This document shows positions 1-9,002 of a DNA stretch of 41,413 nt, in pieces (the stretch's first letter is position 1; each line of letters begins with the position of its first letter). The stretch spans positions 1-41,413 of the forward strand of contig QIKT01000091.1 of assembly GCA_003233095.1 (NCBI GenBank). The letters are read 5' to 3'. Made by a program: the position numbers and the translations under genes. The notes under the pieces were generated by a model that ran no database searches, was not told the origin of the DNA, and was given only the letters and a program-made list of their open reading frames with translations. Source of the DNA: Oceanospirillales bacterium. Its GTDB lineage: Bacteria; Pseudomonadota; Gammaproteobacteria; Xanthomonadales; SZUA-38.

Positions 1-569
1 ATGTCGCGAAACCTGGCCCAGTCGATCTGTCGCGAATAGGCCGAAAACCCACCGATGATCATTTTCGGCTGATGCGTTTGAGCCAGTTGTGCGATCTGAT
101 CATAATCGATCAGGCCGGTGTCATGGTTGATGCCATATTGGATTGCGTTGAATATCTTGCCGGAAAAATTGACCTTGGAGCCATGAGTCAAATGGCCACC
201 ATCAGCCAAACTCATGCCCAAAATGGTGTCGCCGGGACTGAGCAGGGCCAGATAGACCGCGGCGTTGGCCTGTGAACCCGAATGGGGCTGAACGTTGGCA
301 TAATCGGCGCCAAACAGCGCTTTGACTCGTTCAATGGCCAGTGTCTCGGCAACATCGACGTACTCGCAACCGCCGTAATAGCGCTTGCCTGGGTAGCCTT
401 CGGCGTACTTGTTGGTCAACACCGACCCCTGTGCCTGCATCACCAGAGGACTGGCGTAGTTTTCTGAAGCGATCAGTTCGACATGATCCTCCTGACGCTG
501 GCTTTCGGCCTGCATGGCGACGTGCAATGGCTTGTCGAACTGTTCGATGGTCATGGTCTGGGAAAACAT
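1..569 (-). CDS. glyA: Serine hydroxymethyltransferase, N-terminal part (C-terminus beyond window edge)
   Basis: Minus-strand reading from ATG at 569: [72 protein letters not shown]...; the VELIASENY and [19 protein letters not shown] motifs are diagnostic of SHMT. Open to base 1. Confidence 0.96.
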   Translation of the reverse strand, partial: MFSQTMTIEQFDKPLHVAMQAESQRQEDHVELIASENYASPLVMQAQGSVLTNKYAEGYPGKRYYGGCEYVDVAETLAIERVKALFGADYANVQPHSGSQANAAVYLALLSPGDTILGMSLADGGHLTHGSKVNFSGKIFNAIQYGINHDTGLIDYDQIAQLAQTHQPKMIIGGFSAYSRQIDWARFRD

Positions 570-623
570 GTCTCTATCCTGTCAGATTGGCGGTCGATCG
601 GGGCTCATGTTCAAGCCCGCATT

Positions 624-1565
624 CTACTCCGAACCGAGTGACAGAGCCATGATGCGGACATCATCTGCTGACTGCCAGGTCTGGCGATCCGGCTTGAATG
701 GACGAGGTTGGTAGGCAAGATCGCGAACAGCTGCCTGATGATCCACAATCAGATCGCGAGACATCCTCAGCAGCATCTGAGCGTTCACGTCGTCGAATCG
801 ACGTCGTCGTCTGAGAAACCAGATGCCACATCGCAGCATCCACATCGGCAGCACTATGATACGCACAGGTCGATCCAGCGAGACAAAAATCCGTGCCACC
901 ATCTCTCGGTAGGACAGCCGATCCCCACCTCCCAGGGAATAGACGCCGGAGCATATTGACGATTGCTGAATCACCGCCAGGACCGCGCAGGCAAGATCCA
1001 TCACATGGACCGGCTGTCTGAGGCCATTGGCTGCCATTGGTAGCGCAATGACGCCGAACCGATCAATCAAATTCGCGAATCGAGTCAGGTTTCGATCCCT
1101 GCCCAGGCCGTAGATCAATGTCGGTCGAAACACGGTCCAGGCAATCTCTGCTGCATCGCACTGCAACCTGACCTGAGTTTCACCGTCTTTGAGTGCACTG
1201 AGCACGTGCTGCTCGTGGATGTCAGCGGAATCAGCCTTGTTGTCGAGGCTGCTGGAACTGAAGGCAATCACTCTACTGAGACTTCCCAGCATACCCATAA
1301 CACTCTCGAGCGGCTCGAATGGCCCAATCCAGATCAACGTGTGAACGCTGGAGCAGGCCTGATCGGTGTCGGTCAATCCTGATAACCAGCGCGCGTTGGA
1401 ACTGCTGGAATCGGTTCGGTCACTACCGGAGCGAGATACCACGACCACTCGTTCACCCTGATCTTCGAGTGCTTCGATAATGGCCTGGGCGACCTGGTTG
1501 TTACCGCCATGGATGAGGATCTGTTCGTCATCCGCATTGGCTGGGCTGCCAGGGACGTGATTCAT
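624..1565 (-). CDS. NAD(P)-dependent epimerase/dehydratase-like (atypical/extended SDR) protein
   Basis: ILIHGGNNQVAQAIIEAL nucleotide-binding-like N-terminus, FRPTLIYGLGRDRNLTRFANLI and QPVHVMDLACAV motifs typical of sugar-nucleotide epimerase-like proteins. ATG at 1565 overlaps the upstream TGA by 4 bp, so I prefer it to the ORF-track start at 1622. Confidence 0.75.
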   Translation of the reverse strand: MNHVPGSPANADDEQILIHGGNNQVAQAIIEALEDQGERVVVVSRSGSDRTDSSSSNARWLSGLTDTDQACSSVHTLIWIGPFEPLESVMGMLGSLSRVIAFSSSSLDNKADSADIHEQHVLSALKDGETQVRLQCDAAEIAWTVFRPTLIYGLGRDRNLTRFANLIDRFGVIALPMAANGLRQPVHVMDLACAVLAVIQQSSICSGVYSLGGGDRLSYREMVARIFVSLDRPVRIIVLPMWMLRCGIWFLRRRRRFDDVNAQMLLRMSRDLIVDHQAAVRDLAYQPRPFKPDRQTWQSADDVRIMALSLGSE

Positions 1566-2434
1566 CGACCCAGTCGCTGTTGCAGCCAATATCGAAGAGC
1601 GAGAAACCGCGGCCAAATCCATCTCGTCAGAGGTCCGCAGCGAGCGCTCAGATGTTGTTCAAAAAAGCGCAGCATGCTCTGGTACTTGTGCGCTGCGGAG
1701 GCTTGACTGCACCACTGCTGACTAACGCCCTTGGCGTGTGCCACACGAAGCTGCGGGCAGTAGAACACCTTCCACCCTGCCTGTCTGATCCTGATGAACA
1801 GGTCCAGATCCTCGCAGTGCAGGAAGTAGTGCTCATCCATGCCATTGATCTGTGTCCAGCATTCAGAGCGAATCATCATCACGGCGCCTGAAACGGCCTC
1901 AGCTTCGATCATCGATTCCGATGAGCTGACCGGTTTGAGGTTGACGCCCTGAAGACCCAGGCGTTGCAGACCCAACGCCGTGATCATTGCACGCCCGGGT
2001 GTTGGCAGACGCCGCCTTGAGCCACGCTGTTCGCTGCCGTCCAGGTTATCGACTCGCGGGGCAAGCAATCCTGCGCGGCTCTCTGATGCCATCCAGCCGG
2101 CAAGCATGGCGATCCCCTGTTCTGACAGCAGGCAATCGGGATTGAGCAAGACCAGAAGATCGTGATTCTGCGATCTGGCAGCACGGTTGCAGGCAGTGGC
2201 AAAGCCTTCATTGGTCTGGTTGATGATAAGGTTCAGGTCCTTGCGACCCGGCAGGCTCTGAAGCCATTCTCGAGACCCATCTTCAGATGCATTGTCGACA
2301 ATGCACAGCCTCAGTCTGAGGTGCTTCGGAACAATCTGAGACTCCACTGAGGCGACACAGCGCTGCAACCAGTTCAGGCCATTGAAACTGACCACCACCA
2401 CCAGGCAATCCTGAACCGTGGGTTCGGCGCTCAC
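1562..2434 (-). CDS. Glycosyltransferase family 2 (rhamnosyltransferase-like)
   Basis: CLVVVVSFNGLNWLQRCVASVESQ, NQTNEGFATACNRAA, LLVLLNPDC, EAVSGAVMMIRSECW, DEHYFLHCEDLDLFIRIRQAGWKVFYCPQLRVAHAKG. GTG at 2434 gives a GTGA overlap with the upstream gene; ORF track start is 2500. Confidence 0.88.
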   Translation of the reverse strand: MSAEPTVQDCLVVVVSFNGLNWLQRCVASVESQIVPKHLRLRLCIVDNASEDGSREWLQSLPGRKDLNLIINQTNEGFATACNRAARSQNHDLLVLLNPDCLLSEQGIAMLAGWMASESRAGLLAPRVDNLDGSEQRGSRRRLPTPGRAMITALGLQRLGLQGVNLKPVSSSESMIEAEAVSGAVMMIRSECWTQINGMDEHYFLHCEDLDLFIRIRQAGWKVFYCPQLRVAHAKGVSQQWCSQASAAHKYQSMLRFFEQHLSARCGPLTRWIWPRFLALRYWLQQRLGR

Positions 2435-4248
2435 AGACTCAACAGGCTGTCCATTCGACCATGACTGCCATGCCACAGATTGCTCCAGCCCTCCAGACAT
2501 GTAATCACAGAATCCAGCTCATCACGAATTCGATCCGCCAACTGCTGATCGGACGTCTGCGGCCACCCAAGAAACATCGGACAGCTCGACTCACGCAAGG
2601 CCGAGCCGTGAACCGTGATCCACTCGGTCACATCGTCATACCAGAACTGCGGCACTTCGGCAGCCGAGGTCAGCTGCTGCTGAAGTTGGCGCAAAATTCC
2701 CGAGCGCAGATAGCCGTGGTATTCCCGAACCAGCCGAATCAGCGTCTGATCACTGGCCGACTGAAGATCTCGATACACTGCGGCCAGTGATTCCAGCCGT
2801 TGCTCAGGCAGCTCAGCGCGAATCTGATCACGCGCCTGATCAGCCAATTCGGCCAGGAAACGATTGAACGAAGGGACATATTCCTCGGCATAAGGACTTT
2901 CCCCTGTGCGTGGACGATGCCACTGAAGCATCGCTGGCAAGTTCAGCACCCGGCTGTCGGATCGGACCAGGGTAAGCCAGCTGTGCCACAAACGGGACAG
3001 GTCTTCATCCCCGCCTGAAAATGGCGGCACCATCTGGCGATTATCGATCGCCATCGGCATATACTTGCCTCGGTCTGACAGTTGCATAAGTGGATACGCT
3101 TCAACCAACCTTGGACGATTAAGCAGTGATCGATAGTGTTTTTCGTCGATGCGCAGCGCAGCACTCATCTGCCAGGGCATGGTGTAGTAGGCCAGAGTGC
3201 TATCCAGGCGACTGTCACCCACACTGCCGAGTTGCAGGCTGACCACCTGTTGGTCAATGACAGCCTCATTCAGAGCCAACCAGGTCATTCCCTTCAGAGA
3301 AATCAGGTCGGTGTTGACCGATTCTGTCAGCAAGCTGCTGACCGATTGCCCCAGGCAACGGTTGCATAGGCTGATCAAGCCTTCGGAAGCATTGGACAAG
3401 GCATCGTCTAGCAGAGAATCGTCCGGAATGAATTCTGCTGGATACAAAGGCGGGTTTCTCAGTTGAACCTGATCCATGCGACTGTGCGGCAGCAGTTTGG
3501 GTGTGACATCGAATCGCGAATCCAGGATCAGACAACGAAGGCCAGCGGTGAGCAGGAGCACTGCATTCATCCATCGCGCTGTCATCAATGCGGGATTGGG
3601 TTCCTCATCGCTTGATTGTGATTCAATGCCCGCCTCATGCAGCATCCGATCACATTCGGACTCGATGCGTGTCAGCCAGTCCGCACTCAGACACATCAGT
3701 TGAATGTTAGCTGAATCGAGCGTTTGCTCGAGCCCTGCCCGATCGCTGTCACTGATCAGGTGACCATCCATGGGCAGCAGCGTCAATCGAGTCCCCTGAA
3801 CGTCCGGATCAGCCACCCAATGCTCTACAATGCGCTTGAGTCGATCACTGTCACCATACGACAGGAGAAACACCTCGCAGATCGCATCCATATCCGTTTC
3901 GATCGTCAATGTGGATGCTGCGCTGATGACGCTGTCGGCAGACTCGATCAGTCCTCGCTGTATCAGCACATCGAACATGCGGCTGACTGCATCGGAATTG
4001 TCAGCCAGATCAGGTAGTTCCCTGAGGATGCGCTGGATATGACTCGCCCTCGTATCAAACTGCTTGCACTGCCCCATGGCTCTTAGAACATCGAGTGTCA
4101 TGACGTGAGCTTCGCCATTATCGTAGCGATGAAAGATCGCTTCTTCATCTGACAGCGTCGCCACCCTGCCTTCAACACTGGCCCACAGCCAGTCGTTGCC
4201 ATGGTCGCGCGCAGTGATCGAGTCTTTGAGTGGTTGAATATTGCTCAT
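2431..4248 (-). CDS. Uncharacterised 605-aa protein in glycan cluster; possible divergent GT-A-like core
   Basis: Long ORF with coding-like overlap to the downstream GT2 gene. Segments MTARWMNAVLLLTAGLRCLILDSRFDV and LMQLSDRGKYMPMAIDNRQMVPPFSGGDEDLSRLW resemble the order of nucleotide-sugar-binding segments of GT-A enzymes, but the family assignment is from memory only. Confidence 0.6.
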   Translation of the reverse strand: MSNIQPLKDSITARDHGNDWLWASVEGRVATLSDEEAIFHRYDNGEAHVMTLDVLRAMGQCKQFDTRASHIQRILRELPDLADNSDAVSRMFDVLIQRGLIESADSVISAASTLTIETDMDAICEVFLLSYGDSDRLKRIVEHWVADPDVQGTRLTLLPMDGHLISDSDRAGLEQTLDSANIQLMCLSADWLTRIESECDRMLHEAGIESQSSDEEPNPALMTARWMNAVLLLTAGLRCLILDSRFDVTPKLLPHSRMDQVQLRNPPLYPAEFIPDDSLLDDALSNASEGLISLCNRCLGQSVSSLLTESVNTDLISLKGMTWLALNEAVIDQQVVSLQLGSVGDSRLDSTLAYYTMPWQMSAALRIDEKHYRSLLNRPRLVEAYPLMQLSDRGKYMPMAIDNRQMVPPFSGGDEDLSRLWHSWLTLVRSDSRVLNLPAMLQWHRPRTGESPYAEEYVPSFNRFLAELADQARDQIRAELPEQRLESLAAVYRDLQSASDQTLIRLVREYHGYLRSGILRQLQQQLTSAAEVPQFWYDDVTEWITVHGSALRESSCPMFLGWPQTSDQQLADRIRDELDSVITCLEGWSNLWHGSHGRMDSLLSL

Positions 4249-4297
4249 CGGGTTCTCTTGCTTGGATCAATTGGGACGACCGGAAGGAATCGCCGAT

Positions 4298-6025
4298 TCA
4301 GGATGATAGTTTCAGCAGTCGCCTGAGCCAACGGGGCACTCGCTGAAGCTGCTGCTGCAATCGTTCATTGCTCGCCTCCAGTTCAATCAGGCGTGCTCCG
4401 GACTGCATATTGATTCGAATTTCATGCTGGTAATGAGCATAGACACTTTCACTTCGGTCCTGAAACAACATCAGTTCGCTCAACCCTTCTGGCAGATGGG
4501 ATGCCTGACGAGCGGCAAGCATCACAAAATACAGTGGATCAAGTTCGGCTGGGCCCGCAGTCGAGCCATCTTCATCGATGACCTGCCAACTGGCTGTGTT
4601 GAAGTCCGTCTGATGCGACTGATCCAGCGCATACAGTGACGAAATGAATCCCAGTTTCTGCGCATACAATCGTTGATGGGTAAAATGGACACCAACGGTA
4701 GACTCGAACTCTTCTCGATACAGCTCTCTGACATGAAACTCATTGCGATAGCCAACAGCATCGCTGTAGGTTGCCTTGTCCGGTGAGGAGATGATGACGA
4801 ATCCATCTGGCCGCAAGACTCGATCGAATTCGCACATCATCGATGCATGATCGGAGAGGTGTTCAATGGTTTCAAATGAGACCACCACATCCACACTGTC
4901 AGCAGGCAGATCGATTGCGGTGGCATCACCATGTCTGAACTGAAGCCTGGACTGGCTGCCATACCGAGCAGTCGCATGCTGAACCGCTTCATCGCTGATA
5001 TCCATGGCTATCACACGCTTCGCCGAACGCGCCAGCAGCGAGCTGCCATAGCCCTCTCCACAGGCTATGTCCAGCACCGTCTTGCCAGCAAGCAAGCGGC
5101 CCACGATCGCATAACGATGCATGTGCTCGTACCATATTTCTCGAACACATTCAGGAGTAAACCTCTCGCCAGTAAAGGGCAGAGATTGGTTCATGTCAGA
5201 TGCCTCCTGAAGGCTCAGTGACGACGCTATTTCCAGGTCAATAGCCTCTCTGATGGGTCGTATTGGATCGGTCTGAATGAACTCAGCCACTCGTTGCTCG
5301 TAGTCAGGGTATCGTTGAATGAGTTTTTTCAGGTTCTCACCGCCCGGCTGGTGTTCAGTCTGTGCAAACGATTGACCGCCCTGATGTGCCACGAAGGTAT
5401 CATCACAGAGTACGTTTCGCCATCCAGCCATTGATGCTCGCATGCAGAAGTCATTTTCCTCGCCATACCCGGCGCCATAAGTCTCGGCATCGAACAAGCC
5501 CAGCTCATCCAGTGCACGGCGGCGGATGAACATGCAGAACCCGACGCCTGTGGGCAGATCTGGATATTGCCTTGAACCCGTCCGTCTGACCGCGGCTGCA
5601 ACCACTGAGACTTTTTCCGGCATGGGATTGACCTGACAGAAGAGCGGATAGGAACATATTTCGGCATTGTTTGAAAACGGGGTAACGGTGGCAATCTGCG
5701 CATCGCTTCTTGCGCATCGCTGCAGTCCATCGATCCAGCCTTCGCTAACCACCGTGTCAGAGTTGAGAAGAATCACATCCGTATCGAGCTGAGCCATTCC
5801 CTCATTCACGGTTTTAACGAAACCCTGATTGAGCGTGTGCTCAATCAATTGCCAGCCTGGCCGCAGGGCCAGTGCACTGGCGATGACCTGATCAACTGCG
5901 GGGTCATCGGAGGCATCATTGATCAACAAGACTGGCACTGAATCCGAAGTGTATTGAATCACTGAATCAAGACAGCGCCTGAGTACGTTCGCCGCCTTGT
6001 AGACTGGAATGATGATAGCGGTCAT
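4298..6025 (-). CDS. Bifunctional protein: GT2 glycosyltransferase fused to a class I SAM-dependent methyltransferase
   Basis: N-terminus AIIIPVYKAANVLRRCLDSVIQYT...LLNSDTVVSEGWIDGL; later LPFTGERFTPE...KTVLDIACGEGYGSSLLARSAKRVIAMDISDEAV...VVVSFETIEHLSDH. ATG at 6025 gives an ATGA overlap with the wzt-like stop; ORF track start is 6037. Confidence 0.88.
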   Translation of the reverse strand: MTAIIIPVYKAANVLRRCLDSVIQYTSDSVPVLLINDASDDPAVDQVIASALALRPGWQLIEHTLNQGFVKTVNEGMAQLDTDVILLNSDTVVSEGWIDGLQRCARSDAQIATVTPFSNNAEICSYPLFCQVNPMPEKVSVVAAAVRRTGSRQYPDLPTGVGFCMFIRRRALDELGLFDAETYGAGYGEENDFCMRASMAGWRNVLCDDTFVAHQGGQSFAQTEHQPGGENLKKLIQRYPDYEQRVAEFIQTDPIRPIREAIDLEIASSLSLQEASDMNQSLPFTGERFTPECVREIWYEHMHRYAIVGRLLAGKTVLDIACGEGYGSSLLARSAKRVIAMDISDEAVQHATARYGSQSRLQFRHGDATAIDLPADSVDVVVSFETIEHLSDHASMMCEFDRVLRPDGFVIISSPDKATYSDAVGYRNEFHVRELYREEFESTVGVHFTHQRLYAQKLGFISSLYALDQSHQTDFNTASWQVIDEDGSTAGPAELDPLYFVMLAARQASHLPEGLSELMLFQDRSESVYAHYQHEIRINMQSGARLIELEASNERLQQQLQRVPRWLRRLLKLSS

Positions 6026-7197
6026 TCGCTTCGCCACTGGTGGGCAACACGCAAGGAACCAAATGCTCGTGAGCGCCCTGGTATGCGAAATGATCGGTCA
6101 ACCAGATTCGATACCAGCCCATCGGTCTCATCCAGAATCACCGCATCCAGAGTGTAGTGACCTGGTAGCAGATCAGAAAACGACCAATGTGTTCTGAGGA
6201 CGTGGGGCTCATCTTGCGCCCGTCGGAATTGCTCCTCAGCGTTCAGGTTCTGACAGCAAATGAGCTGACCATCCGTCCCGTACACTCGAAACCGAAAGCG
6301 CCAACCAGCTTCCAATCGCTGCTGGCCAGGCCAGGACATCCGAAGTACATTCGTTTCGTTGATCTGGATATCATCAAGACTCGCGCATTTCTGATGGTCC
6401 CATATGGCCTGATCAAGCTGAATAGCTCGATGATCGATGCTATTCAGAGATTCACCATGTTGTTCCAGGGACTGACGATGATAGGCCTGGCAAACTACAA
6501 AGGCATCTCCTGAAGCAAGCACTTTTCCTTGCTCCAGCCACATCGCTGATTGGCACAGCTTCTGGATGTGATACGTGCTGTGAGAGACCATCAGCAAGGT
6601 TCCACCTGAGGACAGATAGTCCTCGATCCAGGTGATGCATTTCTTCTGGAACGACTCATCCCCAACTGAAAGCACCTCATCGGTTATCAGCAAATCAGGT
6701 TTGAGGGCCGTCATTAGCGAGAACCCAAGCCTTGCCTGCATCCCGGATGAGTAGGTTTTGACCGGTTGATTCAGTTCTGCTTCATCCAATCCTGAAAACT
6801 GAATGATATCTGGCAGCAGAGAGATGATGCCCTCATCACTGACTCCGTAGAGTGATGCGGCAGATTTGAGATTATCGATCCCGGAATACTCGGGATGAAA
6901 GCCACCTCCCAGCTCCAGCATGGCGGCCACCAACCCTCTGCAAACAATCTGACCTTCAGTAGGATGCAGCACACCGGCAATCAATTTGAGCAGCGTGGAT
7001 TTACCGGCACCGTTTTCGCCAATAATGGCCATTGATTGCCCCGGCTCTATGACCAGGCTGATCTGATCCAGCACTCTCTCTACGTGCCGATCTGCGGATC
7101 GGGTCAAGGTATGCAGCAATCCCAGTAGTCGGTCCCGCCTCGTGGTCGTTCTGGGGTAGTCCTTGCTGACATCACTCAGAGTGACCAGAGGCGTCAC
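6022..7197 (-). CDS. wzt: Polysaccharide ABC transporter ATP-binding protein with C-terminal extension (Wzt-like)
   Basis: Walker A GENGAGKSTLLKLIAGVL, KTYSSGMQARLGFSLMTALKPDLLITDEVLSVGDESFQKKC signature typical of O-antigen/teichoic acid exporters, plus about 150 C-terminal residues resembling Wzt carbohydrate-recognition domains. GTG at 7197 (GTGA overlap) preferred over 7371. Confidence 0.88.
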   Translation of the reverse strand: MTPLVTLSDVSKDYPRTTTRRDRLLGLLHTLTRSADRHVERVLDQISLVIEPGQSMAIIGENGAGKSTLLKLIAGVLHPTEGQIVCRGLVAAMLELGGGFHPEYSGIDNLKSAASLYGVSDEGIISLLPDIIQFSGLDEAELNQPVKTYSSGMQARLGFSLMTALKPDLLITDEVLSVGDESFQKKCITWIEDYLSSGGTLLMVSHSTYHIQKLCQSAMWLEQGKVLASGDAFVVCQAYHRQSLEQHGESLNSIDHRAIQLDQAIWDHQKCASLDDIQINETNVLRMSWPGQQRLEAGWRFRFRVYGTDGQLICCQNLNAEEQFRRAQDEPHVLRTHWSFSDLLPGHYTLDAVILDETDGLVSNLVDRSFRIPGRSRAFGSLRVAHQWRSE

Positions 7198-7985
7198 AGG
7201 AAATCCTCGAATCGAGTACTGAGTCGATTGAAATACCACCACCCGGCCACTAGCAACAGGACCGCTGTTGCAGTCATGATCAGCATCGTTGACAGCTGTG
7301 GCCATTGCCCTGTCAGCAGGCACTCTCTGATAGCTGTCATCACATGGTGCAATGGATTCAGCTCGAACCACTGACGGTATTGGTCTGGAATCTGTTCGAG
7401 CGTATACAGAATAGGTGTCGTGAAGAACAGCAGCATTAGCAGCGCAGTGAGCATATGCGCCAGATCACGGATAAACACCTGCGTGGCCGATACAAACAGA
7501 GCCAGCGCAGCGGTGAACACAAATAGAATCAACAGCAGACACAACACCACAGGAAGCATGACCCAGTGAATGGTAGTGCCGCTGATTTGCAGTAACAGTA
7601 AAATGACGAGGTAGCCGGCCAGGTGCAGTACAAAGGAAGCACTCACATCGGAGAAGACCAGAATATGTCGCGGTAATGCAATTTTGCCGATCAATTCACG
7701 ATTGGACGTGATCGATTGACAGCCCTTGCTCAGGGAGTCGGAAAACATGAACCAGGGCCAGAACGCAACGGCCAGATACGGAATGAACCCGGTGGCATCA
7801 AATCCGGGCAATTCTTTGACTTTGAGAATTTCCACGAAGACAAACGAGTAGACTGCCAATAACATCATCGGCAGTAGCAACACCCACAACAGTCCACCCA
7901 GACTGCTCAAGTACTGTTCTCGAATTTGCCGGTTCAGCAGGTTTTGAAACAGCGTGTACTGAACCTGCAACTGTCCCCTGCTCAT
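7194..7985 (-). CDS. wzm: ABC-2 type polysaccharide export permease (Wzm-like)
   Basis: NRQIREQYLSSLGGLLWVLLLPMMLLAVYSFVFVEILKV, FFTTPILYTLEQIPDQYRQWFELNPLHHVMTAIRECLL; six hydrophobic segments; adjacent to the ATPase. Confidence 0.9.
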   Translation of the reverse strand: MSRGQLQVQYTLFQNLLNRQIREQYLSSLGGLLWVLLLPMMLLAVYSFVFVEILKVKELPGFDATGFIPYLAVAFWPWFMFSDSLSKGCQSITSNRELIGKIALPRHILVFSDVSASFVLHLAGYLVILLLLQISGTTIHWVMLPVVLCLLLILFVFTAALALFVSATQVFIRDLAHMLTALLMLLFFTTPILYTLEQIPDQYRQWFELNPLHHVMTAIRECLLTGQWPQLSTMLIMTATAVLLLVAGWWYFNRLSTRFEDFL

Positions 7986-8014
7986 GCTATCGTCACGCTG
8001 CTATCCCGCCTGGA

Positions 8015-8923
8015 TCACTCCTCGTGCCCCGGAATAGTCCCATCAGCATAGCGTGTCCGTAATAATTCGATCGCCTCTGCATTAAATTCCATTGCAGGAC
8101 CACCCGTCGAAAAACTGTCGATATAGTCTTCACGTGCCTTTTTCAACTGTTCTTTACGCATGCCTGCCATCATCTTATCTTTGACCTCTTCAAAGCCTTG
8201 CTGACGGGCAGGCTCTTTTTCACGCAGCATGATAATATGGTAGCCAAATTTGGTCTTCACGATGTCGCTGATTGGATCGTCTTTGCTGAGGGCAAAGGCA
8301 GCCTTTTCAAAACTTGGGACCATATTTCCTCGCACAACCCGTTGTAATCGACCCGCGTTATTAACCGCCGATGGATCTTCTGAGTACTCTGATGCCAACG
8401 CGGCAATATCTTCACCGTCTACAACACGTTGACGCAAGGATTGTATCCGTTCCAGAGCCTCCTCATCGGTCCGATCATCAACGGTAATGAGTAGATGAGA
8501 GACATCCACCGATTCCGGTAACACATATTGCTGTTTGTAAATCTGGTATTGCTCTTTTGCCAACGGTTCCAGGTCAGGCAAATCCATGTTAGCCAGATGT
8601 GTTTCGATCAGATGCTTGCTCATTAGCTTTTCAATGGCCTGCTGTATCTCTCGCTGAACCAATGGGTCTTCACCAATCATCGCCGCCTGAGCTTGCCTTG
8701 ACATAATTCGATGCATCATCAGCGTCTTGATATATTGTTGGATACGGACAGGATTATCCAACACGCCTGCTCGTGTGGCTGCCGGCACGTTGTTCATTAC
8801 CGCATCGATATCCTGCACATCAACGGATACATCACCCTGTTTTACAAGATACTCTTCTGCTCCGACTGGTGATAGTTGCACTGCTACTAATATCAGCAGC
8901 AATCTTCTATTCCTGAAATTCAT
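8015..8923 (-). CDS. Parvulin-type (PpiC/SurA-like) periplasmic peptidyl-prolyl isomerase
   Basis: Signal peptide MNFRNRRLLLILVAVQLSPVGAEE; rotamase core VDVSHLLITVDDRTDEEALERIQSLRQRVVDGEDIAALASEYSEDPSAVNNAGRLQRVVRGNMVPSFEKAAFALSKDDPISDIVKTKFGYHIIMLREKE. Confidence 0.9.
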   Translation of the reverse strand: MNFRNRRLLLILVAVQLSPVGAEEYLVKQGDVSVDVQDIDAVMNNVPAATRAGVLDNPVRIQQYIKTLMMHRIMSRQAQAAMIGEDPLVQREIQQAIEKLMSKHLIETHLANMDLPDLEPLAKEQYQIYKQQYVLPESVDVSHLLITVDDRTDEEALERIQSLRQRVVDGEDIAALASEYSEDPSAVNNAGRLQRVVRGNMVPSFEKAAFALSKDDPISDIVKTKFGYHIIMLREKEPARQQGFEEVKDKMMAGMRKEQLKKAREDYIDSFSTGGPAMEFNAEAIELLRTRYADGTIPGHEE

Positions 8924-8945
8924 ATTCTTTTTTTCTCCACAAAAA

Positions 8946-8973
8946 AACTGTAGATTGCAAGCAATCTACAGTT
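8946..8973 (-). terminator. Intrinsic terminator downstream of the 9003..10016 gene
   Basis: Perfect 13-bp stem AACTGTAGATTGC / GCAATCTACAGTT; on the minus strand it is followed by a run of T residues (plus-strand A run 8941-8947). Confidence 0.9.
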
Positions 8974-9002
8974 AGCTCAAATTTTACAAAGCGTTTGGCT
9001 TG

